64,000 nucleotides of DNA from Marsupella aquatica (GCA_973895155.1 OZ316898.1:1178001-1242000), one strand, 5' to 3'. Shown: positions 11,050-22,246, numbered from the stretch's first letter. Notes: generated from the sequence alone by a model not told the origin. Made by a program: numbers and translations.

Positions 11050-11847
11050 AACAGTCACGAAAAAATGTCTTTTTTCGAAACTTCTCATAAAACTCAAAAC
11101 TCAACACCGCCGCGTAGCCCACGAAGCTAGGAGTCCAATACTGAAAGCCAAAATCAAAATCAAAATTCAACGGAAAAGTTATTCAAATTTCGGTCGGGGT
11201 GGGTAAAACCTTGGGAAACTCCCCCGTTTTGACCACCTCGGAGAATAACCAAAATACCAAGTACAACCCGTCGTCGGAATTGCAATATGATCGGTGCGCC
11301 GCGTTGCTAACTCCAGTGGCAACGTCCTCACCGAAAAAGAACCAAAAAAGTTACCGTTCGGCGGACGGAATCTTCGTCGGACGGCCGAAAAACAGCACTC
11401 TGTTTTTTGGGAATATTCCCGCACAGTATAGCAGGTCTCACAGGGGGCCGTTCCCCCTGTCCAAGCGGTTAAAACGGAGGGCGGCAGGTCCCGGCACATG
11501 GGACAAACTACTGAGAGGGAAAAAAGGCTTAAAATGGGCACTAAAGGGGGTGCTTAAGCCCCTTAAAGCCTAAAATACCCCGTAAAGGGCCGGGGGTACG
11601 AAGGGCGTATGGCCGGCGTCGGGGCGGGATGAGGGTACAGCCGCGTACAAGCGGCGTAGAGCCGCAAAGGACTGGGCATACGATGACAGGGCGGTGCGGC
11701 GGTAGCGACCGACACAGTATGGCGGAGGGCGTACGAGCGCGCAAAAAGCGCCGGCCGATGGACCGCAGCTTGTCGCCGCGGCTGAAGGATGAGGGGAAAA
11801 CAAGGTGCAAGGGGGGAAAATGACGGGGGTACCAGGGGAACACACAA
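11050..11847 (-). other. Foreign 5' leader in the minus-strand Copia
   Basis: This stretch occupies the place of the leader, primer-binding site and inner ~92 bp of the 5' LTR. 11050-11500 is homologous in opposite orientation to 15790-16245 (shared landmarks: CCCCGTTTTGACCACCTCGG, TTGGGAATATTCCCGC, GGGGGCCGTTCCCCCTG, CGGCAGGTCCCGG). 11500-11835 is very GC-rich. The join to the LTR lies at a short direct repeat, GGGAACACACAAGAG at about 11837-11850 and again at 11862-11876. No gene is assigned. Confidence 0.8.
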
Positions 11848-12099
11848 GAGGCTACGTCCACGGGAACACACAAGAGCTTTACTGCACTCTAGGCCGACCG
11901 GCCATACCAAGCATCCACAGCACAAGCTCTCCCTATCTCTCAACTAGCTCCGTAACAATGAGCCTTTGTTCCACCAGGGTCTGGCATCAGCCCTGGCTAT
12001 ATGCACAATAGCACTACCACTAACCTTAGCTAGGTCCTAACCCGAGTTAGCCTAACTGTGGTTAGCACAAGAGTCACAAGACTAGAGCAATATCTAACA
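11848..12099 (-). repeat. Truncated 5' LTR of the minus-strand Copia
   Basis: 252 bp homologous to the outer part of the 344-bp LTR. The outer end TGTTAGATATTGC (minus strand) and the TCCAG duplication at 12100-12104 are intact; the inner part is replaced by the foreign leader. Confidence 0.9.
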
Positions 12100-12104
12100 T
12101 CCAG

Positions 12105-12842
12105 CACGCCTGTTGTGGGGCGAGTCTCATTGTCCATCAGCCTCCTTCTTGTCCAAAGAATTGGGCCCACTCGTGCTCCATCGCTGATGTTCTCTCGTCC
12201 CCCATTTTGTTTCGTGGAAGAAGCTTAGAGTTAAAGCTTCAGCTCATAGTGATCAATCTCCAACTCAAACTCTTTGGCCTACTTTGCTCTGATCTTTCTC
12301 GTTGGCCCGGATACTCCGGCCACACTCTCCACCTGAGCCTCAACTCTTTCCTCATGGCGTCTCACATTTTCTCAAAGAGCATGGACCGATCCGAATGCTG
12401 AAAGAGCTGAAAGAGCTCAGGCAGCATTTGCTTGCCAATTGAATGAGCAAGTGCGGAATTGGCATGATCCACCCTCACCTTCCAGTTCTTGTGCGCGAGC
12501 CTCTCCTCCCATGACAACTTCTTTGGGAGCGAGGCGAGGCATTTGGATGATGCAATACGAGTTAGCAAAGTCACTGCGTCACGCCATTCAGAGCATATGG
12601 ACACATTCATAAGTCTCTGGTCAATCCCTCAACAAACTCCTTCATTACAGCCTATGTTGTTGTCCAGATCGATCGACCTGTGTTTTGTAGCTCCAAAAAG
12701 TTTTAAAGTTGTTGTGAGGCAAGGTCTTTATGTGCTTGTTCATGCCATTCATTTGTTGCAGGAACTGTTGAAGGTGTTGCAGGATTTCTGCCCCTGCCAT
12801 TTGTCGACAGCCATGGCAAGACATCCCCGTGGGACAGCACAC
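12105..12842 (-). pseudogene. Decayed minus-strand coding sequence next to the pogo transposase
   Basis: Two minus-strand frames look protein-like rather than random: 12645-12830 (MAGAEILQHLQQFLQQM, then HNNFKTFWSYKTQ) and 12362-12610 (ICSEWRDAVTLLTRIASS, KLSWEERLAHKNWKVR, LPELFQLFQHSD). They sit head-to-head with the transposase start at 12813 and are separated by stops, and the second ends in TGA at 12362. I do not recognise the family. They could be exons of an accessory protein of the pogo-like element, possibly continuous across the Copia with the frame at 4370-4457. Confidence 0.45.
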
Positions 12843-14806
12843 GAGAAGCGACGGACTTACTCACTTAAGTTCAAGTTGGATGTCATTCAAGAGTGTGACC
12901 CAAACGTCAAGGGGCAAGGCTTTGGGGCACTTGCCAAAAAGTTTGGAGTGCCCCGATCCACTTTGAGAGGATGGTATGAGAAAAGGCAGAATTGCAAGCC
13001 TCTCTTAAGGATGACAAGATCTCAACCCAAAAATCTCATAGGTTAAGGGGAGGTGGGCGGAGGCATTGATGCCCGAAATGGAGGAGGAGCTTCATAATTG
13101 GATCCTGGCGCGAAATGAGAAGGGGTTGAGGGTGAAGGATTTGTACATCTCTAAGATGGGCTTGAAGATTCTTGAGAGGATGGCTACCAACACCGAAAAT
13201 GAGGAATTGATGACGTTTAAAGCGTCAACAGGTTGGTTGGACAGGTTCAAAAAGCGACATGACCTGGTGTCGAGGAGACATACAACTGATCGCAAGTTAC
13301 TAGACAATGCTGCTGATTTGTGTCGAGCATTCATTCAGGAGTGCCAAGAATTGATTGACACTCACAAAATCAAGCCCAAAAACATTATCAACATGGACCA
13401 GGTGCCACGGTACTATGACACAGAGCCGAGGTCAACCATTACTACCCGAGGGAGTCGAACCGTGATGATGAGAAAAGGTGGCACCAGCCATAAACGGTTC
13501 ACTATTGCCTTGTCCATAACAGGGGAAGGCAAACATTTGAAGCCACACATTCTAATAATTTCAAAACGGAAGAACAAACCTGAAGTCCCGCTTGGCGTGT
13601 TTGTTGAGGTTAACCAACTGGTAAATAAAATTCTTTCATTATTTATTTGTGTGGAGAGCTTTTCTTTTTGACTTTCTTATGAAGCATGGTATTTAGGGAG
13701 AATGTAAAGATAATTTTTTGTAATTGTACTTAATGTAACCAAATTTGTAAGGATGCAGGTATGTGGAATGAATGGATATGCTGGGAACACTTCAATGAAA
13801 CAGTGATGAAGCGAGGTGAGATCCAATTCTACCGGGAGCCCACTTTGTACATCATTGACGCATATGGTCCCCACCTGAAGTGGCCCAAGGCACATGCAAA
13901 GGTACTGGAGGACTACAATGTGTTTGTGCGTATTGTGCTAGCGAACCTGACCTCCCTATTGCAGCCTCTTGACGTTGCAGTGAACCGTTCAAGCTACCAG
14001 GCAGATTATGCAACGCAATATGATGTCCACTTACATTGCAGATGCCTTAAGTAATCCATAGATGCAAACAACTGCTGGGAACCCTAAAGTTCCAGCTGCC
14101 AAGGTGGTGGCAGAATGGGCACTTTCATGGATTGGCAATTGTGAGAAGGAGGACATGGCAAATGCATTTAGGGTAAGATGAAATTTTGTTTAATTTTATG
14201 TGGCATTTGGCATATATTTCTTGATGAATCCTAAATTGATGTATCTTGTACTCACAGGTTTGTGGCTTGGTGCCAAGCTCACAATTTGCAGTGGAAAACC
14301 TACATCCTCCACTTAGAACATTGTACATGGCAGACTTGGACTTGGCCGAATGGAGTGAACAATATGGGCATGTACTTGAAGAGAGTGAAGAATTGCGCCC
14401 CACTCTCCTCATTGAGCCACCTACATGGTTTTGTCCTGAGGAGGATTACTCTCTATTTAATAGATGCCTTCTTTGTTGCAAGGGTATTCACGGAAGTGAT
14501 GTGGATGAATATCTTGACACCTATGTGATAAAGTTGGTGGTGCACATGTCAATGTGTCCTGATCTTGATGACATTTTTTATGATGATGTTGCAGCTGATA
14601 TGGTGAGTGGAGAAATGGTGGCAGGTACCTTGGCAGTGTTTGCAGCTTCTAAATTGGAGGAATGGGAGATTGAGCTCACAGAAGTGAATCTGGATAGCAA
14701 GATCATCCAAAACTTTGTTTACAAGGTGGAGGAACCTGTGAAGCGAGTTCATTTAGCAAGAAGTGGCAATTATTTTTGTATGCAGCTCAATGAAGGGTTC
14801 ATGTAG
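12813..14806 (+). pseudogene. Pogo-like DDE transposase gene, three or four exons, damaged
   Basis: Start at the ATG 12813-12815 (MARHPRGTAHEKRRTYS). A helix-turn-helix with GFGALAKKFGVPRSTLRGWY is followed by a CENP-B-like DNA-binding region ending FKASTGWLDRFKKRHDL. The DDE catalytic core has IINMDQVPRYYD (first Asp), LYIIDAYGPHL (second Asp) and NLTSLLQPLDVAVN (third Asp), a pattern typical of pogo/Tigger transposases. Introns are readable at 13621-13751 and 14173-14257 (GT...AG). The C-terminal exon is open to TAG at 14804-14806 and has an acidic tail. Lesions are a frameshift near 13040, a frameshift near 13985 and an in-frame TAG near 14056. It faces away from the minus-strand frames at 12105-12842. 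A host-domesticated gene is less likely, because it lies inside matching transposon ends. Confidence 0.85.
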
Positions 14807-15269
14807 TGTTTATAAAAAACACTTGTTGGGTGACTCTATTCTTGGGCATGTGTTCCTTGTGTCACTATGAGAGTTATGAGATCTATGTAAGGACTGGTTT
14901 GTTTCAATGAGAGTCGTATTATGTAACTCTCATAGGGACACAAGGTGAACTTGTCCAAGTCTCCTTGGTTATGTGATTTTATTGTGCTGCGAGTTGTGCT
15001 GTTAGAGAACTTTTTATTGTAAGTTTGAGGCAACCAAACAATTGTGTTATGGTATGACATGTACTAAGTTCACAATAGTGACTTTTTGGAACAATTTTTA
15101 GATATTGTTGTTTGTCATAAATTTGGTACTTATGATTTGCAAGGTCTGTTCTCTTAGCTTCCCTTGTAATTCCAGCGTTTGAATTACCTACACATTCCCA
15201 AACACTTTATTTAAGACTTCAGTTTGTGCTTACACAATACATTAATCTCCTAACCTTGTACACAACATC

Positions 15270-15490
15270 CTAAACTCAAACACAACGCCATTTTTGAACA
15301 CAACGCCATTTTCGAATACAACGCCATTTTCGAATAGCCATTTTCGAACACAGCGCCACTAGGTTAAAAATCCAAAACCATGATTGTCAAAAAAATTGAA
15401 CACAACGCCCAGGGCGCTATATTTGAATATAGCGCCCCCCGACCCACTATTCGAATATAGCGCCTGGGCGTTGTGTTTGGGGGAAGACGG
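15270..15490. repeat. Right subterminal repeats of the pogo-like element
   Basis: Four to five direct copies of (G)AACACAACGCCATTTT or near variants lie between about 15277 and 15357. They are followed by AACACAACGCCC, inverted GGGCGCTATATTTGAATATAGCGCCC and TAGCGCCTGGGCGTTGTGTT before the terminal GGGGAAGACGG. This mirrors the left end at 2060-2250. Confidence 0.8.
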
Positions 15491-15492
15491 TA

Positions 15493-15740
15493 GCTTCATC
15501 ATCCTCTTGCATAAGAAGGATGACCAAAGTAACCTCACCAACAAATGCCCCATTGCTTTGTTGAATACCCTGGGGCCAACTGAAGGTGTTTCAGGTGAGC
15601 TGAGATTTACCCTGAAGGTGTTTCAGGTGAGCTGAGACTTACCCCAGTCCTCCAACGGATGATCTCGCCACAACAATTTGCTTTCCTACCAGGTCAAAAT
15701 ATGCATATTCCTCTCATGCTTCTCAATGAAATGCTTCACC
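15493..15740 (+). pseudogene. LINE (non-LTR retrotransposon) reverse-transcriptase fragment
   Basis: Reading frames here give FIILLHKKDDQSNLTN, CPIALLNT, then after a shift LRLTPVLQRMISPQQFAFLP and GQNMHIPLMLLNEMLHH. This matches the order seen in L1-type reverse transcriptases (PKKGDPxxxxNxRPISLLNT ... ISPxQxGFxxGRxI). A 33-bp tandem repeat (CTGAAGGTGTTTCAGGTGAG..., about 15581-15645) disrupts it. The pogo-like element ends immediately before it, so the left flank of that element may hold the rest. Confidence 0.7.
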
Positions 15741-15754
15741 ATAATTGCCCTCCC

Positions 15755-17800
15755 TCCCTCCCTCAACGTCGACCCGCCCTTCACCCTCGGCATCCCGGGA
15801 CCTGCCGCCCTCCACTTTAACCGCTTGGATAGGGGGAACGGCCCCCTGTGAGCCCTACTGCTCTGTGCGAGAATATTCCCAAAAAACAAAGAACGTGTTT
15901 TTGGCCGTCCGTCGAAGATTTTATTCGCCGAATGGTAACTTTTTTCGTTCGTCTTCGGCAAGGAGGTAACCTTAGGTAAGTTGGCCACGTGGTGCATCAA
16001 TCAAATTGCATTTCCAATGTTGTGTACTAGTTCACATTTTGGGTAATTCCCCGAGGTGGTCGAAACGGGGGAGAATTCCAAGTTTTACCCACCCCGACCA
16101 AAAAGTGAATAAGTTTTACGTTGAAGTTCGGTTTGGATTATGGTTTTTAGCATTGGAAAGCTAGGCTTGTGGGCTACGTGGCGGTGATAAGTTTTGAGTT
16201 TTTGGAGAAGTTGAGAAAAATATCATTTTTTCTTGCATTCTCACATGAGTGATTCGGAGGAGATTTTCGAAGACGTGAAGCTTGAAACACGAGGATCACC
16301 ATGGCGGTTTGAGGTGGAGAGAGAGGAGCAGGAGGAAGTGCACGTGACATCGGTACAATCACCGGTGCAAGGAGTAGAGGGGATTGTAAAGAAAAAATAG
16401 ATGACATCCAGGTTTGGAGGTGTCAAGTTTGAGGTGGAAAAGTATGATGGGCGTACGGACTGCTTGCTCTGGGAGAAGGAAGTGAAAGGAGTTTTTCGTG
16501 CTATGGGCCTAGATCATCTTCTCTCTACACGAGAGATGTACGATGATGAGGAGGAGATTCCGGCCACTAAAGAGGTGGAGGCAGGAACAAGTGATTGTAG
16601 TAAATGCGGTGATGCTTTATCTGAAGCCGCATCTCATCAAGAAGTTGGATGACTAGCAGATTGTGCATCTTTGTTCAAAGCCCTAAGGGAGAAGTACTAT
16701 CGGGAGGATGCATCAGATCGATTGTACAAGAAGTCTCTCTTGATAAGCCTTAGGCTCAAAGAGGGGAACAAACTTCAGGATCACTTGGATGAATTCGACA
16801 GCCTAGCTGTTGATTTGTCTAGGGGCGTTGAAGAAGAGGACAAAGCCTTGCTTCTTCTCAACTCATTACCCCCATCTTATAAGGGTTTGAAGCAGGTTCT
16901 CTTGTATAGAGACCTAAAGTCTATTTCATACGATGAGGTGGTAAGCTCTTTGCTGTCAGATGATGCACAGAAGAAGTTGAGTCAAGCCCAGACAACATCG
17001 TCATCTGGTGCTGCCTTGAATGTGAATCGTCGGAGGTCACAGCGGCGTCCCGAGTAGCGCACAAATGGCAAGGGACGAAGTAAATCTAGAACGAGATTTG
17101 CTTCAAGAGGGAAGTTCCAAGAGATAAAGCCAGTAGTCTGTTGGAAGTGTCACAAGGTTGGTCACGTTAAGAGGGATTGTAAGGGTAAGGCAGTTGAATC
17201 TTCATCAGCCAATGTGGCTAGTACTAATGGAGAAGTTGATAAAAGGAGTACTATGCCCTGTGCACATTATCTAGGAGAGCAAACGATGTGTGGATTCTTG
17301 ATTGTGCTTGCTCCTTTCACATTTGTTACATTCGCAAGTATTTCAATTCTTATTCTATGTCAAGTTGTTCAGTTTTGATGGGAAATGATCACTCCTGTCG
17401 AGTTGAGGACGAGGTTGAGGGTATTGGGTCTGTAAAGATTCAAATGTTTGATAGCATTATGCGCACAGTGTCCAGAGTCAGGTTTGTACCTGGCATGCGT
17501 AAGAATTTGATTTCACTCGGTGTGTTGGATACAAATGGTCATCAATGGCGAGTAGTTGATGGTGAACTTCAAGTCATGTCAGGAGAAACAATGATTTTGA
17601 AGGGGAGCAGACAGAAAAATTTGTATGTGCTGAAGGGCAATACAGTATGTGGAGAGGCCAATGTAACCAAGTCTCACGAGGAAATGACTCAACTGTGGCA
17701 TTCACGGCTAGGCCACATGAGTGAGAAGGGTTTGACTATCTTGCGGAAGAATGAGCTCATTTATGATTTGCAGTCTTGTAAATTATGTTCAGCTTCACTA
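15755..17800 (+). mobile_element. Truncated Copia relative (leader, gag, protease and start of integrase only)
   Basis: 15770-16245 is a leader shared with the minus-strand Copia. Gag starts MSDSEEIFEDV at 16245 but meets a TAG near 16398; the next frame (16401-16652) has FGGVKFEVEKYDGRTDCLLW. Further gag pieces are at 16671-17057 (LKEGNKLQDHLDEFDSLAVD) and a CCHC knuckle CWKCHKVGHVKRDC near 17140-17182. Protease follows at 17288 (WILDCACSFHIC) and the GAG-pre-integrase part (WHSRLGHMSEKGLTILR) to about 17790. Homology stops at about 17795; no integrase core, reverse transcriptase or recognisable LTR is present. Several stops make it non-functional. Confidence 0.85.
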
Positions 17801-17889
17801 TATTATTCCAGGGTAGCCAAAATCATGCAACCATGTAGTAGTTTTTGCATAATCATGAGCAGTTTGGGTACAATATCTTCAAGAAAGTA

Positions 17890-18980
17890 ACCAATGAGGG
17901 CATCCTTATCTGCTAATTGTTGACATGGCTGTGGTTGTGAAGAGAATTACTACTATGCTTACTTAGTGGTCTCAAGGTCCATACACAATTATAAGATTAA
18001 AAAAAACACTAAAGTGGGGTAAAAACTTTTGCTTTTTCCAGGGGTGAGTTGGCCCTGATGTCAATCTCTTATTAAATAGCCAATTTGGCCTAGAAGCATA
18101 CTGAACCACAAACACCTTGTTGGAGAGTGACTTTACACATGTAATTATAATGCAAGTAACCAGTCATTCCTTGGAGTGAGGGATTCTTTTCCATGATGCA
18201 ACTCCCTCTTCAACTCAATTCCAAATTACTTTTTATTTTTTAGCATGATTGGAAAATGAAATTGGGCATATTGCAAACATGGTTTTGATCCTTTTGAGTA
18301 ATCATTTTCTTAGAACCCCACTTAGAACAACTTGCAGCCAGAGTGTAATTTTGTTCGGCCTTTACGACTCACCGAACCCCTAGGTCAAGGGCCTGGTTCA
18401 TTTTTTGTTATACCATGTCATGTTAATTAAGCTTTTGACTACATCATGGAATATACGAAGTCCCTTGCTATGGACCAAAGTACATGTGCCACGAAACTCG
18501 AACTGAGCCCTAGAATTTAAGAGCTTGGGTACAGGTGCACGATTCAGTGCAACATTTATTATCTTCTGTAGAATAATATATTGTACTCCAACAGATAATC
18601 CATCTTTTTTATTTCGTGGAAAATGTGGTATTTCCACTGAAAAACCTGCTGCATCCTACCAGCTTGGCTACTAGGGTTAAAGAGTCTCTCCACCACGAAA
18701 AGAGACCCACCAAATTTTCTGAAAAAGTGCCAAAGCGTCAGCAAACTACAACAAGAAAAAGGTTGGAAACCTTCCGGAGGACCAAAGCTGTTCACAAAAC
18801 TGCCTCGAGAGAACCAATTGACCTTTCGCATCCTCAGCTCCAGTGGACGTCTGGAGAATTGGCCAATTGATGTCTGAGCTAAGATTCGAAGTATGAGAAA
18901 AGACTGGGGGGCCTCTATGTCTCTCAGAGAAATGCAGAGAATCAGCGATATCTGTATGATAAATTAAACTCCGGCCCCTC
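17890..18980. other. Intergenic, no gene seen
   Basis: This AT-rich stretch lies between the truncated Copia and the SDR stop codon. Short frames on both strands lack recognisable motifs. The part closest to 18980 should hold the SDR 3' untranslated region and polyadenylation signals, which I could not pinpoint. Confidence 0.5.
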
Positions 18981-20489
18981 TTAGGATTTAGACTGAGCAA
19001 CATCATCGTGATCGGTGGTAGTGACGATGTCCGCCCATTCCGCAAGAGACTTAGTCTCATTCTCCAAAACTTGTTGAATAACGGGTACTGCATCGCTCCC
19101 TAGCGGCAGCCTCAACGGCAGCGTCCGACCCTCGCAGCGACCACTCTTTGTCAATGCTTCGACAAGCAATTGTGCAGCCTTAGCCGGATCCCCGGGTTGC
19201 TTCATATCTATGTCTGCAAAAGTTCTTTTTAGCGGATCCATGAATGACCGGTAGTCATCGATGCTCTTAGCCACACCGAAATTATTGCCGTCACTTAAGA
19301 GATTGGTGCGGAACATGCCAGGCTCGATGATAGTCACTTCGATGCCCAGATCGGCCACCTCCAGCCGGAGTGCCTCCGTTGCTCCCACCAGCGCGAATTT
19401 GGTGGAGCAGTACATGCCACCTCCGGCTATACTCTTCCAGCCGCCCAAAGACCCGAAGTTAGCAATGACTCCGGACTTCCGAGAGCGCATATGAGGTAAT
19501 ACAGCACGAATGACTCTCAGCTGCCCGAAAACGTTGGTTTCGAACTGGGCCTTCACCTCTTCGTCGCTGTCAGAGACATGGTGCCAGTATAAGTAATGGA
19601 AAAATCGCATAAACTTACTGTCTTCCTTATAGCCACGACTAGAGGCAATACATAAAAGTGAATTCAAAACATGAGGAAAGTAGCATCCAGTATTCTTCTC
19701 AAATATTTTCAGAGTGAATGAAGTGAATCTTCTCAAACATTTTCAGAGTGAATGAAGTGAACAAACAGATACTGGAAATGGGGCATCGGATTCCCATCGT
19801 CATTTGGTGCCAGAGTCTAATAGAAGTCCGCAAAGCATTTTTACTGTAAAAGCATCCAATTCGATTCCTCGTGGCTCGGACGTGAGAAAGAGTTCGGAGA
19901 ACCATACATAGTTGAAAGATTAGAGGGGTGAAGATCAAACGCCTGTTCGTGGACAGAAATTCTGGGAGAAAAATTAATCTAGTTCCTAAAGAATGTGCTG
20001 GTCATGTCTGAAAGAGTCCCCTTTATTTCACATCCCTTCAACTATCATGTACTGCGGCATGTATTTTGTCAATTCGAAATAGTTAACTCTCCTTCCAAGG
20101 TTCAATGTGTATCGTGAAGAGAATTGTACAGAAATTGAATTCTAGAGAAATAGGAACCAGTCGCAGAAGGAGTTGCGGACTGGATTGGAGAGAAGGTCTC
20201 ACCTGCACTCCTCAATCGCTCCTGTAATAGCATAAGCAGCATTGTTCACCAAGATATCAATCCTGCCGTAGATTTTCAGCGCCTCATCGATGGCACTCTG
20301 TACCTTTGCATCGTCCGCGTTGATATCCAGAGCGAGTGTAGAAACGCCCGCAGCCTTCAAACCCTCGAGTCTGGTAATGTTGCGACCCGTTGCTATGACC
20401 TTATCCCCATGAGCAATAGCAGCTCTCACTAGTTCACGGCCGAAACCGGAGGAGCAGCCAGTGATGAGCCAGACTTTCGACGACGACAT
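18981..20489 (-). CDS. Short-chain dehydrogenase/reductase (SDR), two exons
   Basis: Exon 1 is 20489-20203 (ATG at 20487-20489), exon 2 is 19566-18981, and the 636-bp intron has GT/AG borders; the join gives GAIEECSDEEVKAQF. The product is 290 residues, normal for a classical SDR. Motifs: VWLITGCSSGFGRELV (TGxxxGxG nucleotide-binding turn, residues about 6-18), LALDINADD, ILVNNAAYAITGA (NNAG-type), FETNVFGQLRVIRAVLP, NFGSLGGW with the catalytic Ser region, and GMYCSTKFAL giving the YxxxK pair. IEPGMFRTNL follows. It is probably a soluble NAD(P)H-dependent oxidoreductase; the substrate is unknown and no signal peptide is seen. The intron holds a ~35-bp direct duplication (about 19693-19761). 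A truncated relative is at 42352-42735. No lesion was found. Confidence 0.92.
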
Positions 20490-21084
20490 GATGCAGGATC
20501 TAGATTTTTTGATGTTCGGAAGGTTAGCTTGATAGAATTGAACTTCTATAGAAATAGAAACACTCCTTATCAGAGGCTTGATCTCTCTCCCTCGACGAAA
20601 TCGATATTTTCCACATCCGTCATAGCGGAAGTATCCGAAATCCTGTCTCTTAAATGTGGCATTCTCCTGCCTCCGCCTTGCACTTATTCTTCTCCTCGTA
20701 GGCACGTGTCACTGCATCTGCATGCCAGTTCATAGCTCTTCTTGTGCCGAAACATTCCTTACTTAAATTCTACGAAAGCGATCGGACATGACATCGAGGT
20801 TCGTCCAAACAATTGAATACTTTGAAAAAACATGAAAAATTGAAAAATTGAATTGGAATGTGAGGGGGAAGATTGTTGAAGTGCTCACTGACATTTGGTT
20901 TACAGAGTCGTCTGATACATGTGACATGGAGGATATGCGGTTGAAAACGATATCAAAAACGGCAAAGGAATCAGGAATTTAAAGTCAAGAATGCCAAGTA
21001 AATGATTTTGGAGTGGTTGTCCCATGGCTTAAGTTCCCTTGGTAGACAGAAGCATAGTGCCACAGCCGGCGATAACATGTCAGT

Positions 21085-21570
21085 GTGAGTTAGACTCGTG
21101 GTTCTCCTGAAGGTGCCAGCATTGACACATCTGTAAATTACCTCGCTCACCTGAACCCGGGCCTAGAGCTCTCGCCATGAATGCCATATGCCTGCCACCG
21201 ACTACAGTAGAGGCTACCACTGCTATCCATTCTTGGGTTGACATGACTTCGCTCTACTCTATTACGTTGTGGACCATTTCTGGGAGTCTGGGCTCAACCG
21301 ATGAAGTCTGGTAAGTTCTGGTACAGTGCTTATCCTGCATCCACAAATGAGTGAGGATTGGTTGATAGAAAGCTTCACCAAAATAAACAATGATTCGCAA
21401 GATGGAATTCTGCTAGACCAATACTGTCCTTGGATTCCTCAGCGAAGGATCAGTTGCAGCTTCGTCCTGGTGAAGATGGCATCATTTTACGTGACGTGGT
21501 CGGCAATGAGGAAGCAAGGGAGATTTTTGTGTTGCATGTTCAAATGTTGTGGCAATCCAAAGCATCAGCT
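21085..21570. repeat. Copy of the 1-460 repeat upstream of the SDR gene
   Basis: Diverged direct copy of 1-460; see that entry for shared landmarks. No gene is supported in 20490-21700. The SDR promoter should lie just above 20490 but no clear TATA box was identified. Confidence 0.6.
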
Positions 21571-21706
21571 CCTAGCTAGGATCAAGTCAGCCAGTTTTTA
21601 TTCCCTCATTATAAGTAAAACTGCCAAAGAACAACTGCCAAAGAACAAAAATGCCAAACCTGGATAGAGAATCCCCCAAAATAACGAAAAAGAAAATACT
21701 TTTTTA

Positions 21707-22246
21707 CTAACCTATCCCCCAAAAAGACCATGATTACCAACCTGTCCCCCAAACTATTTTAATTCATAAACCCACCCCTTTTTTGTCCATGTGCTAACTT
21801 TAACTCATGTACTTACCCATGTACTTAACCCGAGGTCATTACCTATTGGCCCAGGAGCCTCTTTTAAATTGGGAGTATGTTGGGAAGGAAACTGGGCACG
21901 ATGGGAAGGAAAGGATGGCCATGTCAACGGGCCCGCCTTTGGGGGGTTGTCAGGGCCAGGAGGAAGCCGGGGTCGTGGCTGCCCTATCGCCACGCAAGGG
22001 AGCCTGCCTGGTACGTATACACTCGTGATTGTCATGATGGGAAGGAGTCGGCCTGGGTTAGGGCAGAACAAGCTGGGGTTTGGCCGAGGGTTTGGCCAGC
22101 CAATAGCGCTTTGCCATGTGTCATGCAACCAATAGGGAATGACCTCAGGTTAGTTACACGGGTTTAACTTAACCCATATATGGTAAGGGGGTCTTAAAAT
22201 AGTTTGGAGGCATGTTGGTAATTATGGTTGGTTTGGGGGATAGGTC
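21707..22246. mobile_element. 540-bp element with ~100-bp terminal inverted repeats
   Basis: The left arm ACCTATCCCCCAAA...ATGATTACCAAC...CCCAAACTATTTTAA (21710-21765) matches the reverse complement of 22180-22244 (GGTAATTATGGTTGG then GGGGGATAGGT). The arms extend about 80-100 bp with mismatches. A TA may be duplicated at the borders (21705-21706 and about 22249-22250) but this is uncertain. The interior is GC-rich and non-coding. It is probably a MITE or foldback element. Confidence 0.65.

Larger units (their letters stand above)
4463..12099 (-). mobile_element. Copia LTR retrotransposon, chimeric and twice interrupted
   Basis: The element reads on the minus strand. Its 3' LTR is 4463-4806 and its 5' LTR remnant 11848-12099. 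The target duplication TCCAG flanks both sides (4458-4462 and 12100-12104). Order on the minus strand is gag, protease, integrase, reverse transcriptase, RNase H, the Copia order. LTRs and pol match the complete element at 22407-27960, but the 5' leader and gag N-terminus (about 10900-11847) match the other family at 15760-16300. A 1.24-kb insertion (5711-6950) splits the reverse transcriptase and a 638-bp MITE (8804-9441) splits the integrase. The primer-binding site is missing. It is inserted in the SCI1-like sequence carried by the pogo-like element. Confidence 0.93.
2060..15490 (+). mobile_element. Pogo-like (Tc1/mariner superfamily) DNA transposon with internal cargo
   Basis: The ends are inverted repeats: CCGTCTTCCCC at 2060-2070 and GGGGAAGACGG at 15480-15490, with GAACACAACGCC-type motifs just inside. 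Each end is bordered by TA (2058-2059 and 15491-15492), the target duplication of this superfamily. The interior encodes a pogo/CENP-B-type DDE transposase (12813-14806, plus), a BRCT ORF and an SCI1-like pseudogene on the minus strand, and decayed minus-strand frames next to the transposase. A 7.6-kb Copia element is inserted at 4463-12099. Without it and one 5-bp target copy, the element would be about 5.8 kb. The transposase carries frameshifts, so this copy is probably not autonomous. Ends and duplication are seen directly; family assignment rests on the transposase. Confidence 0.85.

Noticed and set aside
11541-11943. Overlapping minus-strand ORFs of 90-126 residues
   Set aside because: GC-rich leader sequence with few stops; no motif, and it crosses the LTR junction.
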